A stretch of DNA of 64,000 nucleotides, taken from Janthinobacterium sp. TB1-E2. Its GTDB lineage: Bacteria > Pseudomonadota > Gammaproteobacteria > Burkholderiales > Burkholderiaceae_D. This document shows positions 1-7,917 of this stretch, piece by piece. The stretch covers positions 1,736,001 to 1,800,000 of the forward strand of contig NZ_CP142523.1 of the NCBI RefSeq assembly GCF_036885605.1. Reading direction: 5' to 3'. Under the pieces are notes generated by a model, which was not told where the DNA came from, did no database searches, and saw only the letters and a list, made by a program, of their open reading frames with translations. Each line of letters opens with the position of its first letter. Positions within the stretch are counted from its first letter, which is position 1. Both the position numbers and the translations under genes were made by a program.

Positions 1-1
1 C

Positions 2-916
2 AACAACGATTGCCTGTGCGGCGCGGCCGTGGCGCAGGGCGTGATCCAGATCCGCGATTTCCGCCAGGTCGAAGCCTTGCAGCGCTACCGTTGCCAGGAA
101 GAAGGTTTCATTGCCATCGCCGTCTTTCCCATCCTTGCACGCGAGCAGGTGGTCGGCAGCTTTTCGCTGCACTTTGCGCAGCCGCAATCCGTGCAGGCGC
201 AGCAGCAGGGCTGGCTGGAAACCCTGGGCCAGAGCCTGGGCATCGCCATTGAAAACCAGCGCCTGATCGCGCGCGAAAAGGAATTTGCCGTGGCGCGCGA
301 ACGCAGCCTGCTGGCCGAAGGCTTGCATGACAGCATCGCGCAAAGCCTGAACTTCATCAGCCTGCAAGTGCAGATGCTCGACGATTCCGTGCGCCGGGGC
401 CAGCTCGACGAAGCGGCCGAAGTGCTGCCGCTGATGCGCATGGGCGTCGAGCAAAGCTACCAGGACGTGCGCGAATTGCTGGTCAATTTCCGCACGCGCT
501 GGCATGGCAGCGACCTCGAAAGCAAGCTGTCGGAAGTGCTGGCCAAGTTCGAGCTGCAGACGGGCGTGATCGGCACCTTGGAGATGAGCGGCAATGGCGC
601 GCCGCTGGCGCCCGAGCAGCAGTTGCAGATCCTGTTCATCGTGCAGGAAGCGCTGTCGAATATCCGCAAGCACGCGCAAGCGAGCAACGTGGCGCTGCGC
701 GTGGACAACGGGCGCGATTTTGCGCTGCAGGTGCGCGACGATGGCGAAGGCTTCGCCGCCAACCTGCGCGACAAGAAAACGGAATTGCAGATCGGCTTGC
801 GTATCATGCAGGAAAGAGCCGAGCGGCTCGGTGCGCAATTTGCCATCGACAGCACGCCCGGCGGCGGCACGACGATCTCGCTGGCCTTGCCGGCAGCCCG
901 GCGCCAGGCCGCGTAA
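2..916 (+). CDS. NarX-type sensor histidine kinase, 5' end outside window
   Basis: This is the C-terminal part of a two-component sensor kinase that would phosphorylate the NarL-type regulator encoded 32 bases downstream. The frame is open to the left edge, so the start codon and any transmembrane sensor lie outside. The first residues look like the end of a GAF domain with a CxCG cysteine pair (CLCGAAVAQG). A HisKA_3 segment follows, with the phospho-acceptor histidine in LHDSIAQSL, then a GHKL ATPase with VQEALSNIRKHA, DDGEGF and a Gly-rich STPGGGTT. This is the NarX/NreB/DegS arrangement. Nitrate or oxygen sensing is inferred from family and from the Crp/Fnr gene nearby; the ligand is not visible here. 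Confidence 0.9.
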   Translation, partial: NNDCLCGAAVAQGVIQIRDFRQVEALQRYRCQEEGFIAIAVFPILAREQVVGSFSLHFAQPQSVQAQQQGWLETLGQSLGIAIENQRLIAREKEFAVARERSLLAEGLHDSIAQSLNFISLQVQMLDDSVRRGQLDEAAEVLPLMRMGVEQSYQDVRELLVNFRTRWHGSDLESKLSEVLAKFELQTGVIGTLEMSGNGAPLAPEQQLQILFIVQEALSNIRKHAQASNVALRVDNGRDFALQVRDDGEGFAANLRDKKTELQIGLRIMQERAERLGAQFAIDSTPGGGTTISLALPAARRQAA

Positions 917-948
917 CAAATGAATCATCTTTATCAGGCAACAAACAC

Positions 949-1596
949 GTGAACGCACCAATCAAAATCCTGCTGGTCGATGACCACACCTTGCTGCGCA
1001 GCGGCGTCAAGCTGCTGCTGCAGCGCAATCCTCAATTCCAGGTGGTGGGCGAGGCTTCGAACGGGCTGGACGGCGTGCGCCTGGCGGCCGAACTGCAGCC
1101 CGACGTGGTGCTGATGGACTTGAACATGCCCGGGGTGACTGGCGTCGAGGCGCTGCAGCTGATCTTGCAGGACCTGCCGCAAATGGTGGTGCTGATGCTG
1201 ACCGTGTCGGAAAACGCAGCCGACCTCGGCGCGGCCCTGCGCGCGGGCGCGCGCGGCTACTTGCTGAAAAATATCGAAGCCGAGCAGCTGGGCCAGGCCA
1301 TTTGCCGCGCCGCCGCCGGCGAATCCGTGATCGCCGACGCCATGACGGCCAAGCTCGTGTCGCAGTTCCGCGCGGGGCAGAATGCGCCCCAGGAAGACTA
1401 TGACAAATTGACGCCGCGCGAACGCGAAGCCATGGCCTGCCTGGCACAAGGACTGAGCAACAAGGAAATCGCGCGCCAGCTCGACGTGGCTGAAAGCACG
1501 GTGAAAATCCACGTGCAAAACATCCTCAAAAAGCTTAAGCTCAGCAGCCGCGTGCAGATCGCCGTCTACGCCGTCGAGCGCGAGTTAAGCAAATAG
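949..1596 (+). CDS. NarL/FixJ-family response regulator
   Basis: A 215-residue two-domain DNA-binding regulator. The receiver domain (about residues 5-120) has the acidic pair in LLVDDH, the phospho-acceptor aspartate in LMDLNMPG and the conserved lysine in YLLKNIE. The LuxR-type HTH (about 145-210) has LTPREREAMACLAQGLSNKEIA and STVKIHV. The start is GTG; the only nearby ATG is in another frame. It is the evident partner of the upstream kinase. The closest named relative is NarL, but targets cannot be read from this window. Confidence 0.9.
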   Translation: MNAPIKILLVDDHTLLRSGVKLLLQRNPQFQVVGEASNGLDGVRLAAELQPDVVLMDLNMPGVTGVEALQLILQDLPQMVVLMLTVSENAADLGAALRAGARGYLLKNIEAEQLGQAICRAAAGESVIADAMTAKLVSQFRAGQNAPQEDYDKLTPREREAMACLAQGLSNKEIARQLDVAESTVKIHVQNILKKLKLSSRVQIAVYAVERELSK

Positions 1597-1647
1597 AGAT
1601 CAAACAAAGCGCAAATAGTGGGCAAGGAATCCGCGATTGTTTGATCT
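1597..1647. promoter_or_regulatory. Inverted repeat downstream of the narL-like gene, upstream of the Crp/Fnr gene
   Basis: Perfect 11-base arms AGATCAAACAA (1597-1607) and TTGTTTGATCT (1637-1647) are separated by 29 bases. The arms begin right after the response-regulator stop codon and lie about 105 bases before the crp/fnr-type start. It could be a terminator (no U-run follows) or a pair of binding half-sites for a regulator. The half-sites resemble FNR half-sites but face the wrong way and are too far apart for a classical FNR dyad. Confidence 0.45.
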
Positions 1648-1751
1648 GCATGGCGTTCCGGCCTAGACAACCCTAGTTCCTTTGACGTATGGCCTTGACC
1701 GTGCCTGCGCATTACACTCTTAGTCATTCGCTAATCTAATAAGAGAGTGTC

Positions 1752-2447
1752 ATGCATAAGGTCAACGTCGATGGCTTGCTGTCGAGCCAGGCTCTGTTCC
1801 GCCATATTTCCCCTTCGCAATTAGAACAATTGCGCCAGGATGTCGTGCGTGTCGAAGTGGAAAAAGGCAAAGTGCTGTTCCGCAAGGGCGAAGTGGCGGA
1901 AGGCGCCTACGTGGTGGTCTTCGGCCTCGTCAAGCTGAGCGTGTTTTCCATGGAAGGGACCGACAAGGTTCTGGAACTGATCCGTCCAGGCCAGAGCTTC
2001 GGCGAAGCCATGATTTTCCTCGATGAACCGTACCCGTTCTGCGCCGAAGCGCTCGAGCACTGCCTGCTGCTGCGCATCCCGCCGCACGCGCTGCTGCGCC
2101 TGCTGGACCAGTCGCCCCGCATCGCGCGCCAGATGATGAACAGCCTGTCGCACCACCTGATGGGTTTCATCCGCAACGTGGAGCGCTGCTCCGTGCAGAA
2201 CGCCACCCAGCGCGTGGTCGAGTATTTGCTGCAGGCCTCGGACCAGCAGCGTTCGAACGAAGTCAAGCTGGACCTGAAGAAGAGTTTATTGGCATCGTTC
2301 CTGAACCTGGCGCCCGCCACCCTGTCGCGCGTGCTGCACCAGCTGACGGACTTGCACCTGATTAAAGTCAGCGGTTCGCTGATCCAGATCCAGCCCGATG
2401 CCTTGAAAACCTACCGCCATGGTTCCGCCGCGGCCATGCTGAATTAA
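1752..2447 (+). CDS. Crp/Fnr-family transcriptional regulator
   Basis: A 231-residue regulator with an N-terminal cyclic-nucleotide-binding-like beta roll (about 15-130; RPGQSFGEAMIF is the phosphate-cassette region) and a C-terminal winged helix (about 150-220). The recognition helix is near LAPATLSRVLHQL. There is no N-terminal cysteine cluster, so it is not an oxygen-sensing FNR of the [4Fe-4S] type. The family resemblance is to Dnr/NnrR-like or general Crp-like proteins. The position after a narXL-like pair suggests a role in anaerobic or nitrogen-oxide respiration, which is inference. The start is supported by AAGAGAGTGTC just upstream of ATG. Confidence 0.85.
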   Translation: MHKVNVDGLLSSQALFRHISPSQLEQLRQDVVRVEVEKGKVLFRKGEVAEGAYVVVFGLVKLSVFSMEGTDKVLELIRPGQSFGEAMIFLDEPYPFCAEALEHCLLLRIPPHALLRLLDQSPRIARQMMNSLSHHLMGFIRNVERCSVQNATQRVVEYLLQASDQQRSNEVKLDLKKSLLASFLNLAPATLSRVLHQLTDLHLIKVSGSLIQIQPDALKTYRHGSAAAMLN

Positions 2448-2454
2448 GCGTTGA

Positions 2455-3648
2455 TCACTCAGCTTTTTCAGCAGGCAAGGTCAGCCGCCAGAACAGCAGG
2501 GCGAGCAAGCTGACCGCCGCGCCCAGCGCGCATACCCCATGCCAGCCCGCCAGCGCATACACGCTGGTGGCGGCAATCGCACCGAGTCCGCTTCCCACCG
2601 CATAAAACAGCATGTAGCACGCCACCAGGCGGCTGTGCGCGTCGCTGTCCTGCTTGAAAATCAGGCTCTGGTTCGTCACGTGGATGGCCTGGCCCGCCAG
2701 GTCCAGCGCGATGATGCCGACGATTAACGGCCACAGGGCCGCACCGGCAAAGCCCAGCGGCAGCCACGCGGCCAGCAACAGCAGCAGGGCGGCGCCCGTC
2801 GTCCATTGCGCGCGGCCCTTGTCCGCCATTGCGCCCGCGCGCGCCGCGCCCAGCGCACCGATCACGCCGACCAGGCCAAACGCGCCGATGGCCGCATGGC
2901 TATAGCCTTGCGCCGTCAGGGGCAGCACCAGGGCGCTCCAGAAAATATTGAAGACGGCAAACATCAGCAGGGCCAGCATGCCGCGCACGCGCAACACCTT
3001 GTTGTGCAGCAGCATGTCCAGCATCGAGGCGAGCAGGGCGCCATACGCGAGCTTCTGACCTTGCGACTTGGCCGGCGGCAGCATGCGCCACAGCAGCAGC
3101 AACAGGGCGCAAGCGATGGCGGCGGAAACAAAATACACGGCGCGCCAGTCGGCCACATCGGCCACGACACCGGACAGGGTGCGCGCCAGCAGCAAGCCGA
3201 TCACCACGCCGCCCTGCGCCATGCCGACGACTCTTCCCCGTTCATGGCTGGCCGCCGCGCTGGCCGCGTAGGCGATCAAACCCTGCGTCATGGCCGTGCC
3301 CAGCAAGCCCACCATCAGCATGCCGCCCAGCAAGGCTGCCGTGGACCGGGCGCAGCCCAGCGCCACCAGGGTGATGGCCAGCATGCCCAGCTGGAAAAGG
3401 GTCAGCCGGCGCCGGTTCAGCATGTCGCCCAAGGGCACGAGCAGCAGCAGGGCCAGCGCGCAACCGATCTGCGTGGCCGTGATGACCATGCCGCTGGCCG
3501 CCTCCGTCATGCCGAATTCGTGCGCCAGCGTGGCGAGCAAGGGCTGGGCGTAATACACATTGGCCACGCTGAGGCCGGCCGCCGTGGCAAACAGCCAGAC
3601 GAGGGTGGGAGGAAGTGTTGTCGTGATGGGGGAGTTCGTATCGCGCAT
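2455..3648 (-). CDS. MFS transporter, 12-TM
   Basis: A 397-residue integral membrane protein of the major facilitator superfamily, with about twelve hydrophobic segments. The ANVYYAQPLL segment near residue 30 is typical of the drug/metabolite efflux group that includes YgaY-like proteins. The loop 2-3 signature is visible as LGDMLNRRR, followed by VGMAQGGVVIGLLLAR. It is divergently transcribed from the HxlR gene, 81 bases apart, so it is a plausible regulatory target. The substrate cannot be told from sequence. Confidence 0.85.
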   Translation of the reverse strand: MRDTNSPITTTLPPTLVWLFATAAGLSVANVYYAQPLLATLAHEFGMTEAASGMVITATQIGCALALLLLVPLGDMLNRRRLTLFQLGMLAITLVALGCARSTAALLGGMLMVGLLGTAMTQGLIAYAASAAASHERGRVVGMAQGGVVIGLLLARTLSGVVADVADWRAVYFVSAAIACALLLLLWRMLPPAKSQGQKLAYGALLASMLDMLLHNKVLRVRGMLALLMFAVFNIFWSALVLPLTAQGYSHAAIGAFGLVGVIGALGAARAGAMADKGRAQWTTGAALLLLLAAWLPLGFAGAALWPLIVGIIALDLAGQAIHVTNQSLIFKQDSDAHSRLVACYMLFYAVGSGLGAIAATSVYALAGWHGVCALGAAVSLLALLFWRLTLPAEKAE

Positions 3649-3660
3649 GGCCTTGTATGT

Positions 3661-3677
3661 GGTTTCAAATTAAAACC
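3661..3677. promoter_or_regulatory. Candidate operator between MFS and HxlR genes
   Basis: A short inverted repeat, GGTTT-N7-AAACC, lies in the 81-base divergent intergenic region, close to the MFS start. Such an element is where an HxlR dimer could bind to control both genes. The assignment rests on position and symmetry only. Confidence 0.3.
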
Positions 3678-3729
3678 AGTTGGAGTCTACGCCGAGAAGT
3701 TTTAAAATGCAACCACTCAATCCTGGAGA

Positions 3730-4203
3730 ATGCCCGTGGCCAAGCGCAAGAGCCTGAAAACCGACCCCTGTCCCGTGGCGCGCGCGCTCGACGTGATCGG
3801 CGAGCGCTGGTCGCTGCTGATCGTGCGTGACGCCTTCGACGGCATGCGCCGCTTTGGAGAGTTCCAGAAAAGCCTGGGCGTGGCGAAGAACATCCTGGCC
3901 GACCGCCTGCACACCCTGGTGGAAGAGGGCATCTTTACGGTCGCGCCCGCCTCGGACGGCACGGCCTACCAGGAATACGTGCTGACGCAAAAGGGGCTGG
4001 CGCTGTTTCCCGTCGTCGTCGGTTTGCGCCAGTGGAGCGAGGCGCAATTGTTTGAAGCAGGCGAGGCGCATTCAACCTTGCTGCAACGTGATACGCACGC
4101 GCCCGTGCGCAGGATGGACGTGCTGGCGCCGGACGGCCGCGTGTTGCAGGCGGGCGACACGGTCGTGCACAAGGTGGAGCAGAAAATGGAACCTGAGGCA
4201 TGA
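3730..4203 (+). CDS. HxlR-family winged-helix regulator
   Basis: A 157-residue transcription factor of the HxlR/YodB class. The N-terminal part has the family hallmark CPVARALDVIGERWSLLIVRD followed by the FGEFQKSLGVAKNILADRL recognition region. The C-terminal tail of about 50 residues beyond the usual winged helix is of unclear role. Its stop codon overlaps the start of the dehydrogenase gene (ATGA), implying translational coupling. It probably controls itself, the coupled gene and the divergent MFS gene. Confidence 0.9.
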   Translation: MPVAKRKSLKTDPCPVARALDVIGERWSLLIVRDAFDGMRRFGEFQKSLGVAKNILADRLHTLVEEGIFTVAPASDGTAYQEYVLTQKGLALFPVVVGLRQWSEAQLFEAGEAHSTLLQRDTHAPVRRMDVLAPDGRVLQAGDTVVHKVEQKMEPEA

Positions 4204-5402
4204 AGCGCGTGGCCGTGCTGGGCGCAGGGATCACGGGCGTGACGACGGCGTATGCGCTGGCCAGGCGGGGCGTAGACGTGACCCTGATCGAACGCCACCG
4301 TTACGCTGCCATGGAAACGTCGTATGCGAACGGCGGGCAATTGTCGGCCTCGCACGCGGAAGTGTGGAACCACAAGGCAACGATACTGAATGCCCTGAAA
4401 TGGATGGCGCGGCGCGATGCGCCCTTGCTGCTGCATCCCTGGCCCAGCTGGCACAAGCTGAGCTGGTTTGCGGAGTTTCTCGCCGCCATGCCGGCCTACG
4501 AGCGCAACACCATCGCCACGGCCCGCATGGCGATCGCCGCGCGCGAACATCTGTTTGCGTGGGCGCAAGCAGAGAAGATTGATTTCGATCACCGCCGCGC
4601 CGGCATCCTGCACGTCTACCGTGACAAGGCCGGCTTCGAGCGGGCGGCCGGCGTATCACGCCTGCTGGCGCAGGGCGGCTTGCAGCGGCGCGCCGTCACG
4701 CCGCAGGAAATGTGCGTCATCGAACCGGCCTTGCAGGGTGACTTCTACGGCGGCTACTACACGGACAGCGACTCCACGGGTGACATCCACAAGTTCACGA
4801 GCGGCCTGGCCGACGCCTGCGTGCGCCTGGGCGTGGTCTGCCGCTATGGCGAGGAAGTCACGGCGCTGGCGCGCGAGCACGGCGGGGTGCGCGTCAGCAT
4901 AGGCGAGGACAGCACCTTGTTCGATGCCGTCGTCATCTGTGCGGGCACGGCCAGCCGTGCCATGGCGGCCAGCCTGGGTGACCATGTGAACGTGTATCCC
5001 GTGAAAGGCTATTCGATTACCGTGCAATTGGATGACGCCGCCAGCCGCGCGGCCGCGCCGTCCGTCAGCCTGCTCGACGACGCGACCAAGCTGGTCAGCA
5101 GTCGCCTCGGCGAAGACCGGCTCAGGGTGGCGGGCACGGCGGAATTCAACGGCGTCAACCACGACATCCGCGCCGACCGCATCCGCCCGCTGCTGCAGTG
5201 GGTGGAGCAGTGTTTTCCCGGCATCAATACCCGCAAGGTCGTGCCCTGGGCCGGCTTGCGTCCCATGCTGCCCGACATGCTGCCGAAAGTGGGGCCGGGC
5301 AAGGCGCCGGGCGTGTACTACAACACGGGCCACGGTCACCTGGGCTGGACCCTGGCGGCCGCCACGGCGGAGATGGTAGCCGCGATGATTGGTGCTGGCT
5401 AG
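4200..5402 (+). CDS. FAD-dependent D-amino-acid dehydrogenase family protein (DadA-like)
   Basis: A 400-residue DAO-superfamily flavoenzyme. The N-terminal Rossmann motif is GAGITGVTTAYALARRG, followed by METSYANGGQLS, which matches the DadA hallmark ETSFANAG. The C-terminal FAD-binding region includes GLRPMLPDMLPKVG and NTGHGHLGWTL. DadA oxidises D-amino acids to 2-oxo acids and passes electrons to the respiratory chain; the exact substrate here is not shown. It overlaps the HxlR gene by four bases, an unusual partnership for dadA. The stop shares the CTAG tetranucleotide with the stop of the convergent gene. Confidence 0.85.
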   Translation: MKRVAVLGAGITGVTTAYALARRGVDVTLIERHRYAAMETSYANGGQLSASHAEVWNHKATILNALKWMARRDAPLLLHPWPSWHKLSWFAEFLAAMPAYERNTIATARMAIAAREHLFAWAQAEKIDFDHRRAGILHVYRDKAGFERAAGVSRLLAQGGLQRRAVTPQEMCVIEPALQGDFYGGYYTDSDSTGDIHKFTSGLADACVRLGVVCRYGEEVTALAREHGGVRVSIGEDSTLFDAVVICAGTASRAMAASLGDHVNVYPVKGYSITVQLDDAASRAAAPSVSLLDDATKLVSSRLGEDRLRVAGTAEFNGVNHDIRADRIRPLLQWVEQCFPGINTRKVVPWAGLRPMLPDMLPKVGPGKAPGVYYNTGHGHLGWTLAAATAEMVAAMIGAG

Positions 5403-6478
5403 TTCTTCGGCAGCAAGTCGCTGAGCGCGGCGCGGCCCTTGACGGTGAGGAAGGGGCCGACCTTGCTGTAGGGCAGTAAAAAGTCGTTTTCGCAGCCGCT
5501 GCCGTTCGGGTCTTGCCAGAACGATACGCCTTCCGGTTTCAATGACAGGTGGAAGCGGCCGCGGCCGTCATAATCCGTGCCCTTGCATTCGGCATCGATC
5601 TTCACGTCCTTGAACAGGGCCTGGCGCAGGCGGTCCGGCAATTCGGCCTTGTCGTCGCCATCGCTGGCGCTGGCGCCAAACCAGTTCCACACGTCCGTTT
5701 CCTGGCCCGTTTTCACGTCCCAGGTGCGGAACTTGATGGAGATGCCGCTGGCGCCATAGCCCGCCGCCCAGCGGTAGAACTTCACCGTTACCCAGCGCGG
5801 CGACCAATAGGTGGGATCTGCATACACTTCGTCTTCCGTCGTGAAACCGTTGCGGCCCAGGTATTCGCGGCGCGTGGCATAGAAATCTTCCAGGTCCTTC
5901 TTGTTCTTCGCCAGTATGGCGCGCAGCTGCGCATTGATTTTCGCCACGCCGTCGCCAGGCGCCATCAGTTCCACGGTGATGGTGTCGCCCACTTGCAGGT
6001 TGCGGTATTGCTTGCCTTCGAAGGTGACGGGTTTGCTCACCTTGGTGCCGGGAAAATCTTCCAGCGCCAGGTTGTAGGCATCGCTGGCGCAGGACGGGTG
6101 TTCGCGGTCGCCCGCCGCTTCCAGCAGGGTCAAGGCCAGGGGCAGGGTCTTGCCGCTTTTCGGGTCCGTCCAGGTGCCGGTGAGTTTTCCGCCTTGCGGC
6201 GCGTTCAGCGACCACGTGCCAGTCGTATTGCCCTTGGCATCGAGTTCCTGCCACAGCGTCTTGCCGTTCGGTTTGGCCAGCATGATCGGCGTCTTGTAGC
6301 GCGTGTAGTAATAGCTGCCGCTGCGGTCCGCGCCTTGCGTGGTGCTGGGCTGGTTGAAGCAGGCGACGATATTGGCCTTGCCCACGGTGCCCTGCCACAC
6401 CCCTTGCACGGGCGGCTCGGCGGCCATGGCGGCATTCAGGGCGGGCAGGGTCAGGCAAGCAAACAGAAAGCGGCGCAT
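5399..6478 (-). CDS. Exported protein of unknown function
   Basis: A 359-residue protein with a clear Sec signal peptide (MRRFLFACLTLPALNAAMA, cut about residue 20). The first half has a repeated WQGTVGK / GTWTDPKSG type beta-strand pattern seen in many secreted beta-rich proteins of unknown role. The second half is rich in aromatic residues and has two late cysteines (ECKG and GCEND). No catalytic motif was recognised. It converges on the DadA-like gene with a four-base overlap and is followed upstream by the MerR gene on the same strand, 67 bases away, so the two may be co-transcribed. Confidence 0.7.
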   Translation of the reverse strand: MRRFLFACLTLPALNAAMAAEPPVQGVWQGTVGKANIVACFNQPSTTQGADRSGSYYYTRYKTPIMLAKPNGKTLWQELDAKGNTTGTWSLNAPQGGKLTGTWTDPKSGKTLPLALTLLEAAGDREHPSCASDAYNLALEDFPGTKVSKPVTFEGKQYRNLQVGDTITVELMAPGDGVAKINAQLRAILAKNKKDLEDFYATRREYLGRNGFTTEDEVYADPTYWSPRWVTVKFYRWAAGYGASGISIKFRTWDVKTGQETDVWNWFGASASDGDDKAELPDRLRQALFKDVKIDAECKGTDYDGRGRFHLSLKPEGVSFWQDPNGSGCENDFLLPYSKVGPFLTVKGRAALSDLLPKN

Positions 6479-6545
6479 CGGTTAATCCTCTCGTGGGCGA
6501 AGGCCGATTCTACATGGCCGCGCCCACGAGATGCCACACCTGAAC

Positions 6546-7580
6546 CTATGCGCCGGGGCGCTCCTGCGCCACGACAGCCATCGCCGCGCCCAGGTATTGC
6601 AACATGGCCGCGTCGACGAAGCTGCCTTCCATCAAGCGCGGTTCCTGCTGGTGCGCCTGGCGGAACTTCAGCTGCGTGGCCGGGTCCGTGCCCGCGTAGG
6701 AGCGGAACAGTTCCAGCCACTGGCGAGCCAGCTGCAGCACGGCCGGATCGGTGGGCGGCGTGCGGGCATCGATGGCGGCGCGCACGGCGGCGATCAGGGC
6801 TGGCCACTCGCCCGAACGCTTGCCGTAGTTGGCCAGCAGATGCGCGTATTCGTGCTCGTCGAGGAAGGGTTTGTACAGCGCCATGCGCGAGGCATTGAAG
6901 GCGGCGAGGATGAACTGCATCAGGTCCGCGTCGATGCTGGTCGTCGCCTGCATCGATGGCTCCTGCGCATGCATGTTGTTCAGGCGCGCGAACAGGCCCG
7001 GGTGGGCACCCGTGTCGCGCACCAGTTTGACCATCCATTCCGTGGCCAGCGCCTGCGCTGGCGCATCGCCGGGACCTGCGCCCGCGTCCTTGACGGCGCG
7101 CACCTTCATTACCAGTGCTTTCCATTCCTGTTCCACGGCCGCATCGGACAGCAGCGGCAGTTGTTGCAGTTCTTCGTGACTAAAGTATTTGTCGTACATG
7201 GTCATCAACTCCATAGTGGTGAGCCACTCGGCCAGTTCCGGCGCCTGCCCCTGCGTCAGTTGCGTTTGCAGGGTGCGCAGGCGTTCACGCAAGGTGGAAG
7301 CCTGTGCGATCTGGCGCTCCAGCATGGCGATTTGCCGCGCCACGATGGAGGAGAGCGGCAGCTCCGGGCCGGCGAGGGCGTTGGCGATATCGGCCAGCGA
7401 CATCCCGAACTTGCGCAGCGCCATGATCCGGTGCAGCCGGTCCATGTCGCCGTGCTGGTACAGGCGGTAGCCAGCTTGCGTGCGCGCCGAAGGCGAGAGC
7501 AGGCCGATGCTGTCGTAGTGGTGCAGGGTGCGGATGGTCAGGCCCGTGAGCCTGGCCAGTTCACCGATTTTCAACAGCAT
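6546..7580 (-). CDS. MerR-family regulator with TipA-like C-terminal domain
   Basis: A 344-residue regulator. Residues 1-70 form the MerR winged helix (KIGELARLTGLTIRTLHHYD, then a GYRLY wing). A coiled-coil dimer helix spans about 75-120, and the remainder resembles the helical TipAS/ligand-binding domain of TipA-type activators. The start chosen is the ATG preceded by GGAGAAGACG; an upstream in-frame start would add ten residues with no ribosome site. A MerR-type palindrome lies 42-58 bases ahead of the start, which suggests autoregulation. The ligand is unknown; TipA-type proteins often bind hydrophobic or antibiotic-like molecules. Confidence 0.85.
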   Translation of the reverse strand: MLLKIGELARLTGLTIRTLHHYDSIGLLSPSARTQAGYRLYQHGDMDRLHRIMALRKFGMSLADIANALAGPELPLSSIVARQIAMLERQIAQASTLRERLRTLQTQLTQGQAPELAEWLTTMELMTMYDKYFSHEELQQLPLLSDAAVEQEWKALVMKVRAVKDAGAGPGDAPAQALATEWMVKLVRDTGAHPGLFARLNNMHAQEPSMQATTSIDADLMQFILAAFNASRMALYKPFLDEHEYAHLLANYGKRSGEWPALIAAVRAAIDARTPPTDPAVLQLARQWLELFRSYAGTDPATQLKFRQAHQQEPRLMEGSFVDAAMLQYLGAAMAVVAQERPGA

Positions 7581-7621
7581 CGTCTTCTCCTTGTCTTCAG
7601 TGCGTGCCAATCACGATGGCG

Positions 7622-7638
7622 CCTGACGTAACGTCAGG
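7622..7638 (-). promoter_or_regulatory. MerR-type operator/promoter of the TipA-like gene
   Basis: The 17-base near-perfect palindrome CCTGACGTAACGTCAGG has 8-base arms about one central base. On the minus strand it is directly preceded by a TTGACC -35-like hexamer, placing the dyad in the spacer, as is usual for MerR-family promoters that are twisted open by the activator. Confidence 0.7.
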
Positions 7639-7688
7639 GTCAAGCAGGAATGTAGCAGAGGCCTCGAAAAAACCCGTAAAAGAATCCG

Positions 7689-7717
7689 TTGACCTTCATT
7701 TTTTTGTACGGTATATT
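7689..7717 (+). promoter_or_regulatory. Predicted sigma-70 promoter P1 of the sugar operon
   Basis: TTGACC (7689-7694), a 17-base spacer and TATATT (7712-7717). The spacer holds TTTGTACG (7703-7710), which recurs in the second promoter. It drives toward the lgoD-like gene. Confidence 0.45.
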
Positions 7718-7849
7718 TATAAAACCGAACGACAGCTACAGCAAAACAAACAGGTTCGGGCCAGGCGGCATGACGGAGTAATCGTTGTGCGGCGCAGCAA
7801 GGCGCGCCATTGGCAGGGCTGGAAAGACAATCCGCACAGACGGATTTTT

Positions 7850-7879
7850 TTCACAGTTGGTTTGTACGTTAAATATAAT
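7850..7879 (+). promoter_or_regulatory. Predicted sigma-70 promoter P2 of the sugar operon
   Basis: TTCACA (7850-7855), an 18-base spacer and a consensus TATAAT (7874-7879), 38 bases before the first gene. TTTGTACG occurs at 7861-7868 inside the spacer, the same motif and same relative place as in P1. That position suits repression by the GntR-type regulator encoded in the operon. Confidence 0.6.
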
Positions 7880-7917
7880 ATGCCACCGGCAAGATCCGGG
7901 CGGCGAGAGAGACGACC

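Noticed and set aside
1597..1647. Classical FNR box
   Set aside because: FNR sites are TTGAT-N4-ATCAA; here the half-sites are in the opposite order and 29 bases apart.
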